DNA of 64,000 bases from Botryosphaeria dothidea (GCA_011503125.2 WWBZ02000033.1:4493173-4557172), one strand, 5' to 3'; shown: positions 11,462-23,137, counted from the stretch's first letter. Numbers and translations: made by a program. The notes: generated by a model from the letters alone, not told the origin.

Positions 11462-12735
11462 CTTATTACTTAAGAAAGCTCTCTATAGGCTTAAAGAGTC
11501 GCTAGCGTTGTAGTAAAAGCACTTTTAAGCCACGCTTAAAGACCTAGGACTTAAGCCTATACTAGATACTCTATATCTCTACGTAAACGAGCACCTCTTT
11601 ATATTCTTCTTCGTAGACGATATTATTATAGCCTTTCCTAAGAAGGATAAGCTATTCGCGTACGTATTCGAATAAGACCTCTTTTAGCGCTACGAGATAC
11701 GTAAGATAGGAGAAGTTTAGTAGTTCTTAGCTTTACGAATCGTCCGTAATCGAAGTAAGCAACTACTATAGCTATTATAGAAGTTATACCTTACTAGCCT
11801 TAGGGCTAAATATAACGTTAAAGAATTATCGGTTACCACGCCTCTTTCGATAGAGGACCTATCTACCCTAAATAACGAGGCTTATATAATATCTTAAGAT
11901 ATCTACACGTTCTAGAGTAAGATAGGATCTACCTAGTTCGCTACTATTAGTACGAGACCTAATATAGGCTACGCCTACTTAGCCCTCTCTACGTATTTAA
12001 CGAACCCTTCTAAGCGATACCTCTATCTTATATACCGCCTCCTAGAATATCTCGTAAATACGAAAGACCTCGCAATTATATATAACGGCAACGTAGTAAA
12101 TAATTAACGTATCTTCGTGCCTAGTAGTAATATATCCTTCGTAAATAACACGGCTATACGCCGTAGTTACTAAGGATTACTTATAATACTATTCGACGGA
12201 CCCGTAGACTAGAAAGCCTCTAAGTAACTAATAGTAACGACCTTAACAACGGAAGTAGAGCTCCTCGCTCTATTAGAGACTACTAAGTAAGTATACTAGT
12301 AGAAACGCTTCTTTAGAGGCATCTAATTTAAGCCAGGTCACCTCGTTTAGATCGAGTGTAACAATATATAGACGCTCCGCCTTATAGAAGAGAACGTCGG
12401 AAAGCTTGTTACGAAGCTTCGTTACGTTAATATCTATTACTACTAGCTTAGGCAAGAGACTTAAGCAGGCAACGTTTACTTTAAATAGATACTAATAGCT
12501 TAGATAATCGCAGACGGTCTTATAAAGCCGTTAATAAAGTAAAAGCACGCCTACTTTATGTAAGGCTTAGGCCTCTTATTACTATAATAGTAATTATAAG
12601 CGTATATACCGCTTAAACCAGATTATCACCATTTTATTTATATATTTCGGTAATCACGTTCCTTTCACACTGTTAAAGGTCAACACTAAGCAGATTATCG
12701 CGCACTACCCGATCGGACACCACGCGAAGGGGGTG
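11462..12735 (+). mobile_element. Old Copia-1 copy, RIP-mutated 3' pol
   Basis: Aligns with 16,767-18,040 of the younger Copia-1 over the RT C-terminus, RNase H and 3' leader. Left of about 12,600 almost every CA and TG has changed to TA. From about 12,607 to its LTR the sequence is nearly clean. It lacks the single extra A seen in the younger copy near 17,238, so it shows the ancestral frame at that place. Its 3' LTR is split (12,736-12,782 and 18,194-18,294) by the younger element. Confidence 0.9.
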
Positions 12736-12782
12736 TGTTAGAAATCACGTGTTTTGCATATTGCTTTTGCAACACCAGATAG
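12736..12782 (+). repeat. Old Copia-1 3' LTR, left part
   Basis: The first 47 bp of the 148-bp Copia-1 LTR, ending in GATAG (12,778-12,782), the target site duplicated again at 18,189-18,193 on the far side of the younger element. Confidence 0.9.
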
Positions 12783-12930
12783 TGTTGGAAATCACGTGTT
12801 TTGCATATTGCTTTTGCAACACCAGATAGCTTAGTCACTCACTTACGTATATAAGGAGGGTGGGCCACCTACGCCCTTCCTCCTCATGCTAATCATCAAT
12901 AGATCATCATTGTTCATCAACATACCAACA
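12783..12930 (+). repeat. Copia-1 5' LTR
   Basis: 148 bp, TGTTGGAAAT..ATACCAACA. It contains ACGTATATAAGG near 12,843-12,857, a plausible TATA box. It differs from the 3' LTR at two positions (GGTGGG against GGTAGG, and CATGCTA against CATGCCA). Confidence 0.93.
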
Positions 12931-12945
12931 GTTATGAGCCCGGGA
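12931..12945 (+). promoter_or_regulatory. Copia-1 primer binding site, half-tRNA type
   Basis: GTTATGAGCCCGGGA directly follows the 5' LTR. Its complement, CCCGGGCTCATAAC, has the sequence of an initiator-Met tRNA anticodon arm rather than a tRNA 3' end. Some copia elements are known to prime from an internally cleaved initiator tRNA. The same motif follows the Copia-2 LTR. Confidence 0.7.
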
Positions 12946-13238
12946 TCACTTCCAAAACTCGTTATCCATCGTTTGATCTCTGTATAAGCGTCTCATACGC
13001 TTATAACGTTCTCTCTGCGGCATCCAGAAGAACACTATGTTGTTGCACCCTGCTGTAACACACTGCGACCGTGCGACGGCTTCCCTCCACGTGTCATTTC
13101 ATCAACAGTCATCACGACACAGCTATTTGCCTCAACATCGAGCATCTCAAGTGTCTGATACACGTTCCTAGCTAGCTTTAACCCTTTTGGTTAGCTGTAC
13201 GACGTCAACTGACGAATAGCACCTATTCGTCACCCACC

Positions 13239-16200
13239 ATGTCGTCTTCGAAGCCAATCATCGTCCTCAAGTCTTCGCAAGACTGGGATGAATGGTTCTT
13301 CATCGTCCAATCGCGTGCAAAGAAGGCTCGCTTATACGACTACATCGATCCAACCAAGGACTCACGTCCGCAACAACCAATCGCGCCCACCAAGCCTCCT
13401 CTACCAACAGGCAACATCACCGACGCGGATCGTGAGGAGCATAAGTGGAAGCGCGAGGACTATAAGGAGGATAAAAAGGAGTACGACAGGCAGATGCGAG
13501 AGCTCAATGACCTCTCATCACTCATTGAAGACTCAGTGTCTCAGCCACTGCTGCCGCTCCTGCGCAAGATCGAGGACTCTCATCCCTATGCGCAGTTGCG
13601 CGCTCTACAAGCTCGACTCCAACCTTCCGTCTCTACACAACAGGAGTTTATTCTCAACAAGCTCCGCGAGCTTGAGAAGCCTCCAACTACCCAGAGCACT
13701 GAAAAGTAGCTCACACAATGGGAAGAGTGTGTATTCAAAGCACGCTCTCTTGGCCTCTCTGATGTCGAAGGCTCTCGAGGAGTAAATGCATTCCTCAAGC
13801 CTATCATGCAACACGACTCAGAATACGCTAGCCCTATCCTTCGTGAGCTGCGACTCGGTACTAAGACGCTTGACGTTTCAGATGTCATTGTCGATTATCG
13901 TGAGCATGCTCGCCAGAAGCAAGCGCTCATAACGAACAAGACTCATGCGACCTTCGCAGCTACTCTACGAGGCGAGGAGCAGCCGCAGAAGCCTCCTAAA
14001 TGCTTATGTGGACTCTTACACTGGTACTTCCAGTGCTTCTATCTCAATCCGAACGCGCCTAACCGTCCTGCCGACTTCAAACCAAACAAGAAGGTCCAGG
14101 ATAAGATCCTTAAGCTCATGAAGAATGATAAGATCAAGACGCAAGTTGAGAATGCACTCAAGCGCGGTACACCGCCAACACCTCACACACAAGGTAACAA
14201 GGGTAAAGGCAAGGAGCCTAAGCCTGACACGCTTGCAAATGATGACAATAGTGATGACGAGCAAGGATCTATTAAGTCCTTCCCAGCCGTTGTTGCGCAG
14301 TCATTTGCTACGCACCGAGACTCGCGTCCAACCACGTTGGAGCTCTCATGGATCGCAGATACTGGTACCACTCATCACGTGTGTAACAGATATATGCGCA
14401 AAAGGTTTATCAAGACACGCAACGCAGGTCCAGATGACTTCGTGATCTGCGGTAACACGCGTGTGCCTATTAAGAGCTTCGGGAATGTCACAGTCAATGC
14501 CCGCAACGGAAAGAAGAGCAAGGTTATCACCCTTCGTGATGTAGCCTACGTCCTAGCATTCATAGGCAACTTAGTCTCCATTTCTAAGTGCAATGAGAAA
14601 GACGTTCATATGGACACTAAGAGTCTTCGACTCTACAAGGACGACACTATAGTGTGTGTCCTTACTCCGTCTGAAGGACAGTTCTTTCTTGAACTACACC
14701 AAGCAGAGTCCGTACCAGCCATTACGAGTGCTGCGACCACCCGTAGTCTCCCAGCTGAACAGAGGCATGGAGTCTTTGCTCATGCCAACTACCACGCTAT
14801 CAAGGCGTTGCTCACAGCTGTTACCGGCGTAGAGTTCACGAACGACGTCGTGCTTATTCACTGCGACACCTGCTCGCGAGCAAAAGCTTATCAGCTTATT
14901 GCGCGAGACTCATCACCAGAGGAAGCTCGCAACGAGTCATTCTTCCGAGTCTCATTTGACCTCATCCAGATGACGCCCGCCTTCAATCAACACGAGTGGA
15001 TCACTCATATCGAGTGTATAAAGAGCAACTATGTCTTCACCCGCACCCATATGCTCAAATCAGACTGCAACACGCTCATTCTCGATATTCTAAGTATGAT
15101 CGAACGTCGCTTTGACGCTCTCACTGCGTTCTTTCGAACTAATGGCGAAAGATCACTTAACACCGCGTTTAAGGCTGAACTTAAGCGAAGAGGAATCACA
15201 ATAGAGGTCTCAGCACCCTATACACCTGCTCAGAACGGACATGCCGAGAGAACTAGTCAGTCTATTATCATCAAAGCACGAGCAATGCGTATCGGGGCAA
15301 ACCTCCCTGAACGCCTATGGCCAGAGACAGTCCTGGCAGCAACGTACATACACAATCGGACGCCAAGTAAAGTCCTCAAGTGGAAGACGCCCTTCGAGCT
15401 TGCTCATGGCATTAAACCAAACGTAGCTCACATGAGAGTCTACGGATGCAAGGCCTACGCCCTTAACAAAACCATCCCGCGTAGTAATAAGCTCCAAGAA
15501 CGAGCCCTCGTTGGCTATCTTGTTGGGTATGACTCCACCAACATCTACCGGATATGGTATCCACCAGGGGACCGTATCATCCGCTCAAGAGACGTCAGTT
15601 TTGACGAGTTATCAAAATACTCACCAGATAAGCAAGAGCAGTATTAAGAAATCGAGGATATAGAAGAGGAGCCTCAGGAGGTAATTCCTCGCATCCGTCT
15701 AGGCTCTGAGGACCTCATCACGTCAGATTCGTTATCCAGTGAAGATGAGGAGGTTACTTATGAGCAAGCCACTAATATAGAAGAACAACCTACTTCGTCA
15801 TCAGATGGACAACAACAAGGCATACTGCCTAATAAACCAGATATACAACACACTCAACTACATACACCATCGCCGTCCACCACGGACAACAGCATACCAC
15901 ACCCACCAAGCGATGACGTCTTGCCGTCACCTACTCTCAGAGACTCGCACACCTCAGGGGGTGAGGAAGACGAACAATAGCAAGAGGGACGCCTTGGTCG
16001 TCTCCTCCCTGTTCAATACGATACTGAGCCTGACCCAGGAGCAGCACGGGGCAATCGTGCACCCCTTGCAGCCAATATCAACGCGGACCCTAACCCGAAC
16101 CTTATCATCGAAGGTCCAAGGAATCGAAGAAGAGCTGCGCATGCCGCGAAGGTTATCAGTAACGCTCACTGTGAGCAGACCTTTCTCGCCGCGAGCATGT

Positions 16201-17898
16201 GTGCACTGCTTAAACACGCTCCTACGGGTAATCACGAGCAAACATCTCAACCTACTGCACACGAGGATCCTCCACCCTCATATCAGTTAGAGGAGCTTCC
16301 TCCTCTACCACGCATTCATCGGGACGACCTTCCGCCCGAGCCTCGTTACTATAAGGACATCCTCAAACACCAACTCAAGCCTTATCTCTTTCAAGCACTC
16401 TACCGTGAGCTGCAGGAAGGCAATGGTAAGGGGGTGTGGATCGTTGTAGACGAGGATCAAGCACGCAAGGCCAACAAAGAGGTCATTCCTCTTACATGGG
16501 TCTTCAAATACAAATTCGATGAGAAGGGATATCTCACTAAGATCAAGGCACGAGTATGCGTACGAGGTGACCTCCAAGTCTCCTACCAAGACACATATGC
16601 GGCTACCCTTGCCTTCCGCATCTTTCGCACGCTTATAGCGATTGTCTGCGCATTCGACCTCGAGATGTGGCAATACGACGTCGTTAATGCCTTTCCTCAT
16701 ATCCCTCTCGATCAACCAACCTTCTGCCGAGCACCAGAAGGCATGACACTTCCTTATAGGAAGATCTTGTTGCTTAAGAAAGCTCTCTATGGGCTTAAAG
16801 AGTCGCCAGCGTTGTGGCAAAAGCACTTTCAAGCCACGCTCAAAGACCTGGGACTTGAGCCTGTGCCAGATGCTCCATGTCTCTACGCAAACGAGCACCT
16901 CTTTGTGTTCTTCTTCGTAGACGATATTATCATAGCCTTTCCTAAGAAGGATGAGCCATTCGCGCACGTATTCGAATAAGACCTCTTTTAGCGCTACGAG
17001 ATACGTAAGATAGGAGAAGTTCAGTGGTTCTTAGCTTTACGAATCGTCCGTGATCGAAGTAAGCAACTACTATGGCTATCACAGGAGTTATACCTTACCA
17101 GCCTTAGGGCTAAATATAACGTCAAAGAATCATCGGTTGCCACGCCTCTTCCGATAGAGGACCTACCTACCCCAAATAACGAGGCTTATGCAACACCTTA
17201 AGATATCCACACGTTCCAGAGCAAGATGGGATCTGCCCAAGTTCGCTGCTATTAGCACGAGACCTGATATAGGCCACGCCTGCTTAGCCCTCTCTACGTA
17301 TTTAACGAACCCTTCTAAGCGACACCTCTATCTTGCACACCGCCTCCTAGAATATCTCGTAAATACGAAGGACCTCGCAATTATGTATAACGGCAACGTG
17401 GCAAATGATCAACGCATCTTCGTGCCTAGCAGTGATGCATCCTTCGCAAATGACACGGCCACACGCCGTAGTTACCAAGGATTACTCATAATGCTGTTCG
17501 ACGGACCCGTGGACTGGAAAGCCTCCAAGCAACCAACAGTGACGACCTCAACAACGGAAGCAGAGCTCCTCGCTCTATCAGAGACTGCTAAGCAAGCATA
17601 CTAGTGGAAACGCTTCTTCAGAGGCATCCAATTTGAGCCAGGTCACCTCGTTCAGATCGAGTGTGACAACACACAGACGCTCCGCCTTATGGAAGAGAAC
17701 GTCGGAAAGCTTGTTACGAAGCTTCGTCACGTTGATATCCATCACCACTAGCTTAGGCAAGAGACTCAAGCAGGCAACGTTCACTTCAAATGGACACCAA
17801 CAGCTCAGATGATCGCAGACGGTCTCACAAAGCCGTTAACAAAGCAAAAGCACGCCCACTTTACGCAAGGCTTAGGCCTCTCATTACTACAACAGTGA
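13239..17898 (+). pseudogene. Copia-1 gag-pol polyprotein, broken
   Basis: Starts at ATG 13,239 (MSSSKPIIVLKSS). Gag has a CLCGLLHWYFQC knuckle (about 14,005-14,040). Protease active site DTG is in SWIADTGTTHH near 14,350. Integrase has HCDTC (about 14,860), FFRTNGE (15,130) and TPAQNGHAERT (15,225). RT has LTWVFKYKFDEKGYLTK (16,490) and FFFVDDIII (16,905), with FVDD in place of YVDD. RNase H is near 17,420-17,870. Stops occur at 13,707 (a Trp position by comparison with Copia-2), 15,645, 15,978, 16,977, 16,989, 17,199, 17,602 and in the HHH-stop segment near 17,748. An extra A near 17,238 shifts the frame. All stops fit CA to TA or TG to TA changes. It is the replication polyprotein of the element. 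Confidence 0.92.
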
Positions 17899-18040
17899 TT
17901 ATAAGCGTACATACCGCTTAAACCAGATTGTCACCATTTTATTTATATATTTCGGTAATCACGTTCCTTTCACACTGTTAAAGGTCAACACTAAGCAGAT
18001 TATCGCGTACTGCCCGATCGGACACCACGCGAAGGGGGTG

Positions 18041-18188
18041 TGTTGGAAATCACGTGTTTTGCATATTGCTTTTGCAACACCAGATAGCTTAGTCACTCAC
18101 TTACGTATATAAGGAGGGTAGGCCACCTACGCCCTTCCTCCTCATGCCAATCATCAATAGATCATCATTGTTCATCAACATACCAACA
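18041..18188 (+). repeat. Copia-1 3' LTR
   Basis: 148 bp, preceded by GAAGGGGGTG (polypurine tract) and followed by the target duplicate GATAG at 18,189-18,193. Confidence 0.93.
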
Positions 18189-18193
18189 GATAG

Positions 18194-18294
18194 CTTAGTT
18201 ACTCACTTACGTATATAAGGAGGGTAGGCCACCTATGCCCTTCCTCCTCATGCCAATCATCAATAGATCATCATTGTTCATCAACATACCAACA
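18194..18294 (+). repeat. Old Copia-1 3' LTR, right part
   Basis: 101 bp that complete the older LTR (47 + 101 = 148) after the nested insertion. It is nearly clean of RIP although the older element's interior to the left is saturated. Confidence 0.9.
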
Positions 18295-19606
18295 GTATCT
18301 GTAGTTCCCAATGCTGTTGCACTTCTGCTAACGTACTGACTTGCAGCAGTAATGGAGATCCTAGGCGTGGGCCGTCAGGGGACTTAGTGATTCATCTCGA
18401 CCTTCTCTTTTTTCACACACACGCAAGATCTAAACGCTGCTGCAAAGGGAGTAAAGACTATGATATTATCGTAACTTTCGTGACCCGGTCTTTGTTTAAC
18501 GCGTGGTGCTAACCTCAAAAGGACGACCATCACGTATGAGCATCCATTTCCGTTATCTCCGTCTCCTGGGTCGATTGCAATTGTTTCAAGAAGTTTGTCC
18601 TACTCAGGTTGGGTGGAAGCGGGCCCGAATCTGTTGGACGTGCTTCTGCGGCATGCCGTTCTGGTTGCTGGCAGCGGCCTTGCGAGCGCGGCTGCTTTTC
18701 GACTGGCTCGTTTGTTAGCGCGGGGTAGAGGAAAGGTGCAATGATCAATAGCTTGCGACATGGTTCCAGGCAGGTTGGGGGGGGGGGTAAATTTGGTCGG
18801 GAGTCGGGGCGGCGAGCACGGAGGCAGGGTTAAGGATAACAATACCGAACAGCTCGCCCCACGGCGTTATAATTCTACACAAAGGGCGCGAAGGAAGGGA
18901 AAGCAGAACCGCGTTATAGGACTCTACTTAACTCATTGCTTACTCCATTACAACAACGCGGTCCTTAGTCATTGGCCAGCCCTCGCATACAATATTCGAA
19001 GGAGGCTGCTCAGAAATCAGCCGTAGCCGCATCTTCGATGTTAACGAAGCGTTTAACAGGACGCCTACTCTCGAAAACTTGAGGCCATTCAGCAGGAATG
19101 TATCCTGCAGCGAAATGAGGACTAAGGCGTAGGGCTGAGTCGACAACTACTAAATAAAATGAAAAAAAAACCCCTACAAGTTAGTGGCGAAGGCGGTCAC
19201 ATCGGGCGCGCGGCTTCCCAACGCGCGTGCGTGGGGGGGTGTCGCAAGAGCTTCGTCTCGCGAGGAGTTGCTCGGGACGGGTCTTAGGCTTCGGGGGCGT
19301 TATGGACGGGAATTTGGGTGCTGGAAAGGGCTAGGGCGATCTCGCTCCTAGATGGAAGAGCGTGCGAGAGCTGTAGGTCATGCGATGTAGAGGCGGCAAG
19401 ACATAACGTGCGATAAGACGTGCGATAAGACGTGACGCGAGATAACGCGAGGCAACGCGACACGACACGACACGACACGCCTCACGCGGCCAAATCCGCC
19501 GCGAGACGACGTAGACAACTTTGCGTCCTCTCTTAACAAACTCTGCCTTCTGAGGCCGCTTGAGCACGCTATATCTGAGACAGAAACCAGGAGACTGCGA
19601 ACAGCT
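18295..19606. other. Gene-poor spacer with low-complexity tracts
   Basis: No gene recognised. It contains a run of 11 G at about 18,777-18,787 and a CGACA tandem repeat near 19,455-19,480 inside a stretch of CG-rich near-repeats (19,395-19,490). Short frames here have no recognisable protein. CA and TG are present at normal levels. Confidence 0.6.
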
Positions 19607-21401
19607 ATGGCGTATATTTGCGAGCATCGCAATGTCAGCAAATTGCACCTGGACAACTTCAATAGGCATCTAACTTGGCTCAAACCCGACCAGCACTGGA
19701 AGAGGTCGGCGTTGAGAGCTCGGGAGATTCTGCGCTCTGTTCTAAGCAACGTCTACTATGGTATCGGCCTCGAGGCGTTCATGCTATGTGCCATCTCGAT
19801 GCCGCCCAACACCCTCAGCCGCCTGAACCCCGATAGCTTCCTTTCCCACGTACGTCGGTGGTGGAGGAAGCAGACACCCTCACAGCTACAATATCTGGAG
19901 CAGATAGCGAGTATAATTTGCAAATGCGAGCACCTCGAATCGCTCCTAGGCTAAAAACCAGCCCACCTCGCCATTGCTGAGGCTATCTCAAACGTAGACA
20001 CCTCTACCGACCCGTATACGCAATCCTTTTTCGGCGAATAACTATTAGTCTCAAGAATGCTTACTCGATCACGAAGAACAGCGCCCTCAATCTGAGAGCC
20101 TTGCGGCCGGGAGCGAGGCATCAATATCGCCCGCCTAATCCCCACGTTACGGTTAACGTCAATCGCTTAATTGGGATCACGAATTGCCTGGCGGAGCGCT
20201 ATCCTCCAATCTTAACCCCAACCTCGACGCCGCGAGGCAGAGATACCGGCATGCGCTAAAGTCTTTGGAGCAGGAAATGTCTCGCTGTCTTGCAATTCTA
20301 CCAGGCTTATTAACGGGATCCCGATGGGAGCAAATGCTGAAACTCGCCCTTAATCTCCTCCACGACCCTAGTTGGGCTAAGGAATGCTTCCTACCATCCG
20401 CCTCTGTCGAGTCGGCCGATGTCCTGTGCACCATAATGGGCGGGCTCCAGCAGATGCTCGCTAGCAATGCACTGCTGATGAAGCCAGTACTCGTACGTGC
20501 AAGCCCAGACGACACTTTCCACGAGAATACCGCCTGGGCCGAGTTTATCGAGCGCCTGGAAGACCGCTACGACGGTGCAGGCTTCCTTGACGTGCAAGAT
20601 CCAAGCTTACCTGTCTCGAGCTACTCGGCACGTAGGATGACGTTTAAAGACTTCTCTGACGCCGTCCAAGCCCGCTCCGGCATGGAGCTCGACAACGCTA
20701 GGCTACCCCTAAACCTCCTCAACCTCCGCGACTTCCTATCGCTGCCTGAACCGCCATTCGCCCGCATGTCGAGGTTCCAGCTCCTCCAGACCCTGGACGC
20801 CCGCATCGAGTCGGCTATGGTGCCAGACGCTCCATCCGCCGGGAAAAAGATCGTCTCGAGGTATTCGGACGCCGCCTCCTGCTCCCGGTTTCTCCTCTTC
20901 GCTTGCCGCGGAGCCATCTCGGGGTTCCACGTCGATTTGTTGATGGGCACCTGGGTCCAGGCCGTGTCGGGCCGGAAGGCGTGGCCGATAATCACCAACC
21001 TAAGCGACGAAGAGCGGCTCGAATTCCAGAAGCACGGCGGCATGTTCTGGGACGAGAAGAGGGTCGTCGACATTATAGAGAGCGTAAGCTAGATTGTACG
21101 CCATCCCAAAGTCACCAACGAGCCCGTGTCGAACCAGCTCCCCGAGATCCTGTTCGAGCTCCACCGCCTGATTAGGGAAAAGCCCCACCGTTTCTTGAGG
21201 GGAGACCAGACGATCGAAGAGCTATTGCAACAATTCGAGGCCACGGTGCGATCTATGAAGGGAAGGCAGCTAGGCTGTTCCTGTAGAGGGAAATGCACCA
21301 AGTCCTGCACGTGCAGGAGTTCCGGGTTCCCTTGCTTGATGTACTGGTGCCATGAGGGTAAGGAGTGTTCAAATTTCCTCTCAGCGGGGGCGAGCCGCTG
21401 A
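19607..21401 (+). pseudogene. JmjC-domain protein with CXC cysteine cluster, decayed
   Basis: Three + strand blocks appear to belong to one former gene. Block 1 is 19,607-19,954 (115 codons, Trp/His-rich, no domain named). A shifted stretch 19,955-20,183 has frames changing at least twice. Block 2 is 20,184-21,401 in one frame, interrupted by TAG at 21,090. Block 2 contains the JmjC core SGFHVDLLMGTWVQAVSGRK (near 20,915-20,975), with the Fe-binding H-x-D of this oxygenase fold. The usual second His motif is not visible and may be deleted near 21,075. Further on is a cysteine cluster GCSCRGKCTKSCTC (near 21,270-21,315), like the CXC DNA-binding motif. The family acts on histone or other protein lysines; this copy is unlikely to work. 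Confidence 0.72.
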
Positions 21402-21922
21402 CTGCTTTACCTAGCGCGTTATAGCAAGAAGCTTCGTACAGAATGAGGCCGGTATATGTTTCTAGAGTACGCTACGAAGTATCAAGGTATATGCGCTGTC
21501 CTAGACCTACGCGAGGATGGATGCGGACGCGGCCCGGCCATACGATCAATCCCCGGCCCAGTGCGGAAAGGAGTGTTGGGCGCAAAGCTTGTTCTTTCGT
21601 CTAAGGCCTAAGCCGGCAGTGGCTTTGAGTTTGTTTATCATCATATGGAGATAGCGATCCCATTGGCCTGTGCGTTGGGCGTGCGTGGCGAACACCCGTG
21701 CGCGCGTAGTTGAATTTGTATTATGGGCGTACAATCTGCCACGTCTTAATCAGGTCGAGCCCCGCACGTAAGGAAGCAACGCACTGGAGGTTCGAGAGCC
21801 ATAAAATTTAGGGATAAAACGTGCACTTCCAGCCGTCCGCGCAAGACGAAGAACTTCGTTCCCACCTACAGCTGCCAGTCTACTCCTAGCCATACGATTT
21901 CCCGCAATATTCAGTCCTCAGC
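21402..21922. other. Spacer upstream of the RNase H1 gene
   Basis: About 520 bp with no gene recognised. It presumably holds the promoter of the RNase H1 gene at 21,923. No clear TATA box or repeat was seen. Confidence 0.5.
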
Positions 21923-23137
21923 ATGTCGGCTCCAAGATCAATCCATCACAGGCTGTGTTATTTCACAGCCAATGCAGTAGTACATGGCGAGAAGGGCGGG
22001 GGTTTGGAGAAAAAGTTTTACGCAGTCAAGGCCGGACATAACCCTGGCATCTACAGCAGCTGGGGCGTTTGCCTTGGTCAGATCAACGGTTTCAAAAATG
22101 CTCAGTGTAAACAGTCGCTCCCTCTCTTTTATGCCAATACCAGGGCAAGAGTACTTGCTAATATTACTATAGTCAAGTCGTTTTCGAGCTTCGCCGAAGC
22201 GGATTTATTCCTAAGAGATATCAAGCCCTGCAATTCAGTTACGTCGACATACTATGCTGTTCAAAAAGGACGAATACCAGGCGTGTATAGGGACTGGGAA
22301 TCCGCTCAGCTGCAGGTAAAAGGATTCTCGAACGCAAAATGCAAAAGATTCCGATCAGTTCAAGAAGCAGAGGTGTTTGTCGGGTAAATCAGCTGCCCAA
22401 AGATAGGCAAAGCCACTTTGAGTAACTGTCAGTGTAGATCTAAGCCATTGGCGCAGATGAGTCCGAGGCTTAACCATAAAACAAAAGAGGGAAAAGATGA
22501 TGGCACAGACGAGCAAGGGAATAAAGGTAAGATGATTCAAGCACTCTCCCAACAATCAGATACAGAAGGCTATACACTGTACGCTAATTTCTGTAAATAA
22601 TAGGCGAATCTACAAATCGCGCGTTAGAAATCTATACGGACGGCAGCTTCCGAGGAGATGGTAATGGCGCCGCTATGGGAGGAATTGGTGTCTTTTTTGG
22701 GTTGTCTGACCTCAGGTATGTATGTAAGACACTACAGTACAAGTCAAAGGCCAAACTGATTCTCTAGGAATGTCTCGGATCCCCTTGATGGCCTGGTTCA
22801 AACAAGTAACTGTGCAGAATTGGCTGCTATTCAGCGCGCTCTGAACATCGCCCCTCTAAACCATGACGTCGTTATCTATACCGACAGTACACACTCGATA
22901 AGTCGTATTAACGAGTGGGTTGCTCGCTGTAGCGGTTCCAACTCTCAAACCGTTAAAGGATTGTCTATCAGAGGCGTGGCTGCAGTCAATGCGATTGCAG
23001 CCCGCTGTAAGCAGCGGGAGAAGTACGGCTTCAGAACGGAATTCGTGTGGGTCAAGGGCCACTCAAACAACGCTGGGAATGCTGCAGCACATAAATTAGC
23101 ATCTCAGGGCATTCAAATGCTTGTCAACAAAGTGTGA
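21923..23137 (+). CDS. Ribonuclease H1-like protein with two hybrid-binding domains
   Basis: Five exons give a 321-residue protein: 21,923-22,106, 22,173-22,383, 22,438-22,526, 22,604-22,715 and 22,768-23,137. The introns (66, 54, 77 and 52 bp) all have GT..AG ends, and three show clear CTAAT/CTGAT-like branch sites. Removing the first intron turns an odd insertion into the expected FKSFSSFAEADLFL end of a hybrid-binding (viroplasmin-like) domain. Domains: HBD 1 about residues 31-77, HBD 2 about 88-131, a charged linker, RNase H about 168-313. Catalytic positions: D174 (YTDGS), E216 (CAEL), D238 (YTDST); the fourth Asp of the D-E-D-D set is H307 (GNAAAHKLA). The family cuts RNA in RNA-DNA hybrids. 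It is the only gene here that looks intact. The start codon is the first in frame and could be revised. Confidence 0.85.

Larger units (their letters stand above)
12783..18188 (+). mobile_element. Copia-1, full-length Ty1/copia element nested in an older Copia-1 LTR
   Basis: 5406 bp with 148-bp LTRs, TGTTGG..CCAACA ends and a perfect GATAG duplication (12,778-12,782 and 18,189-18,193). The internal region encodes one gag-pol frame. LTRs differ at two RIP-type sites. Light mutation inside gives about nine stops and there is one frameshift, so it cannot act alone. A polypurine tract GAAGGGGG precedes the 3' LTR. It is the youngest visible layer in the left half of the window. Confidence 0.95.

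Noticed and set aside
16305..16967. A 220-codon minus frame
   Set aside because: It is the shadow of the Copia-1 reverse transcriptase on the other strand.
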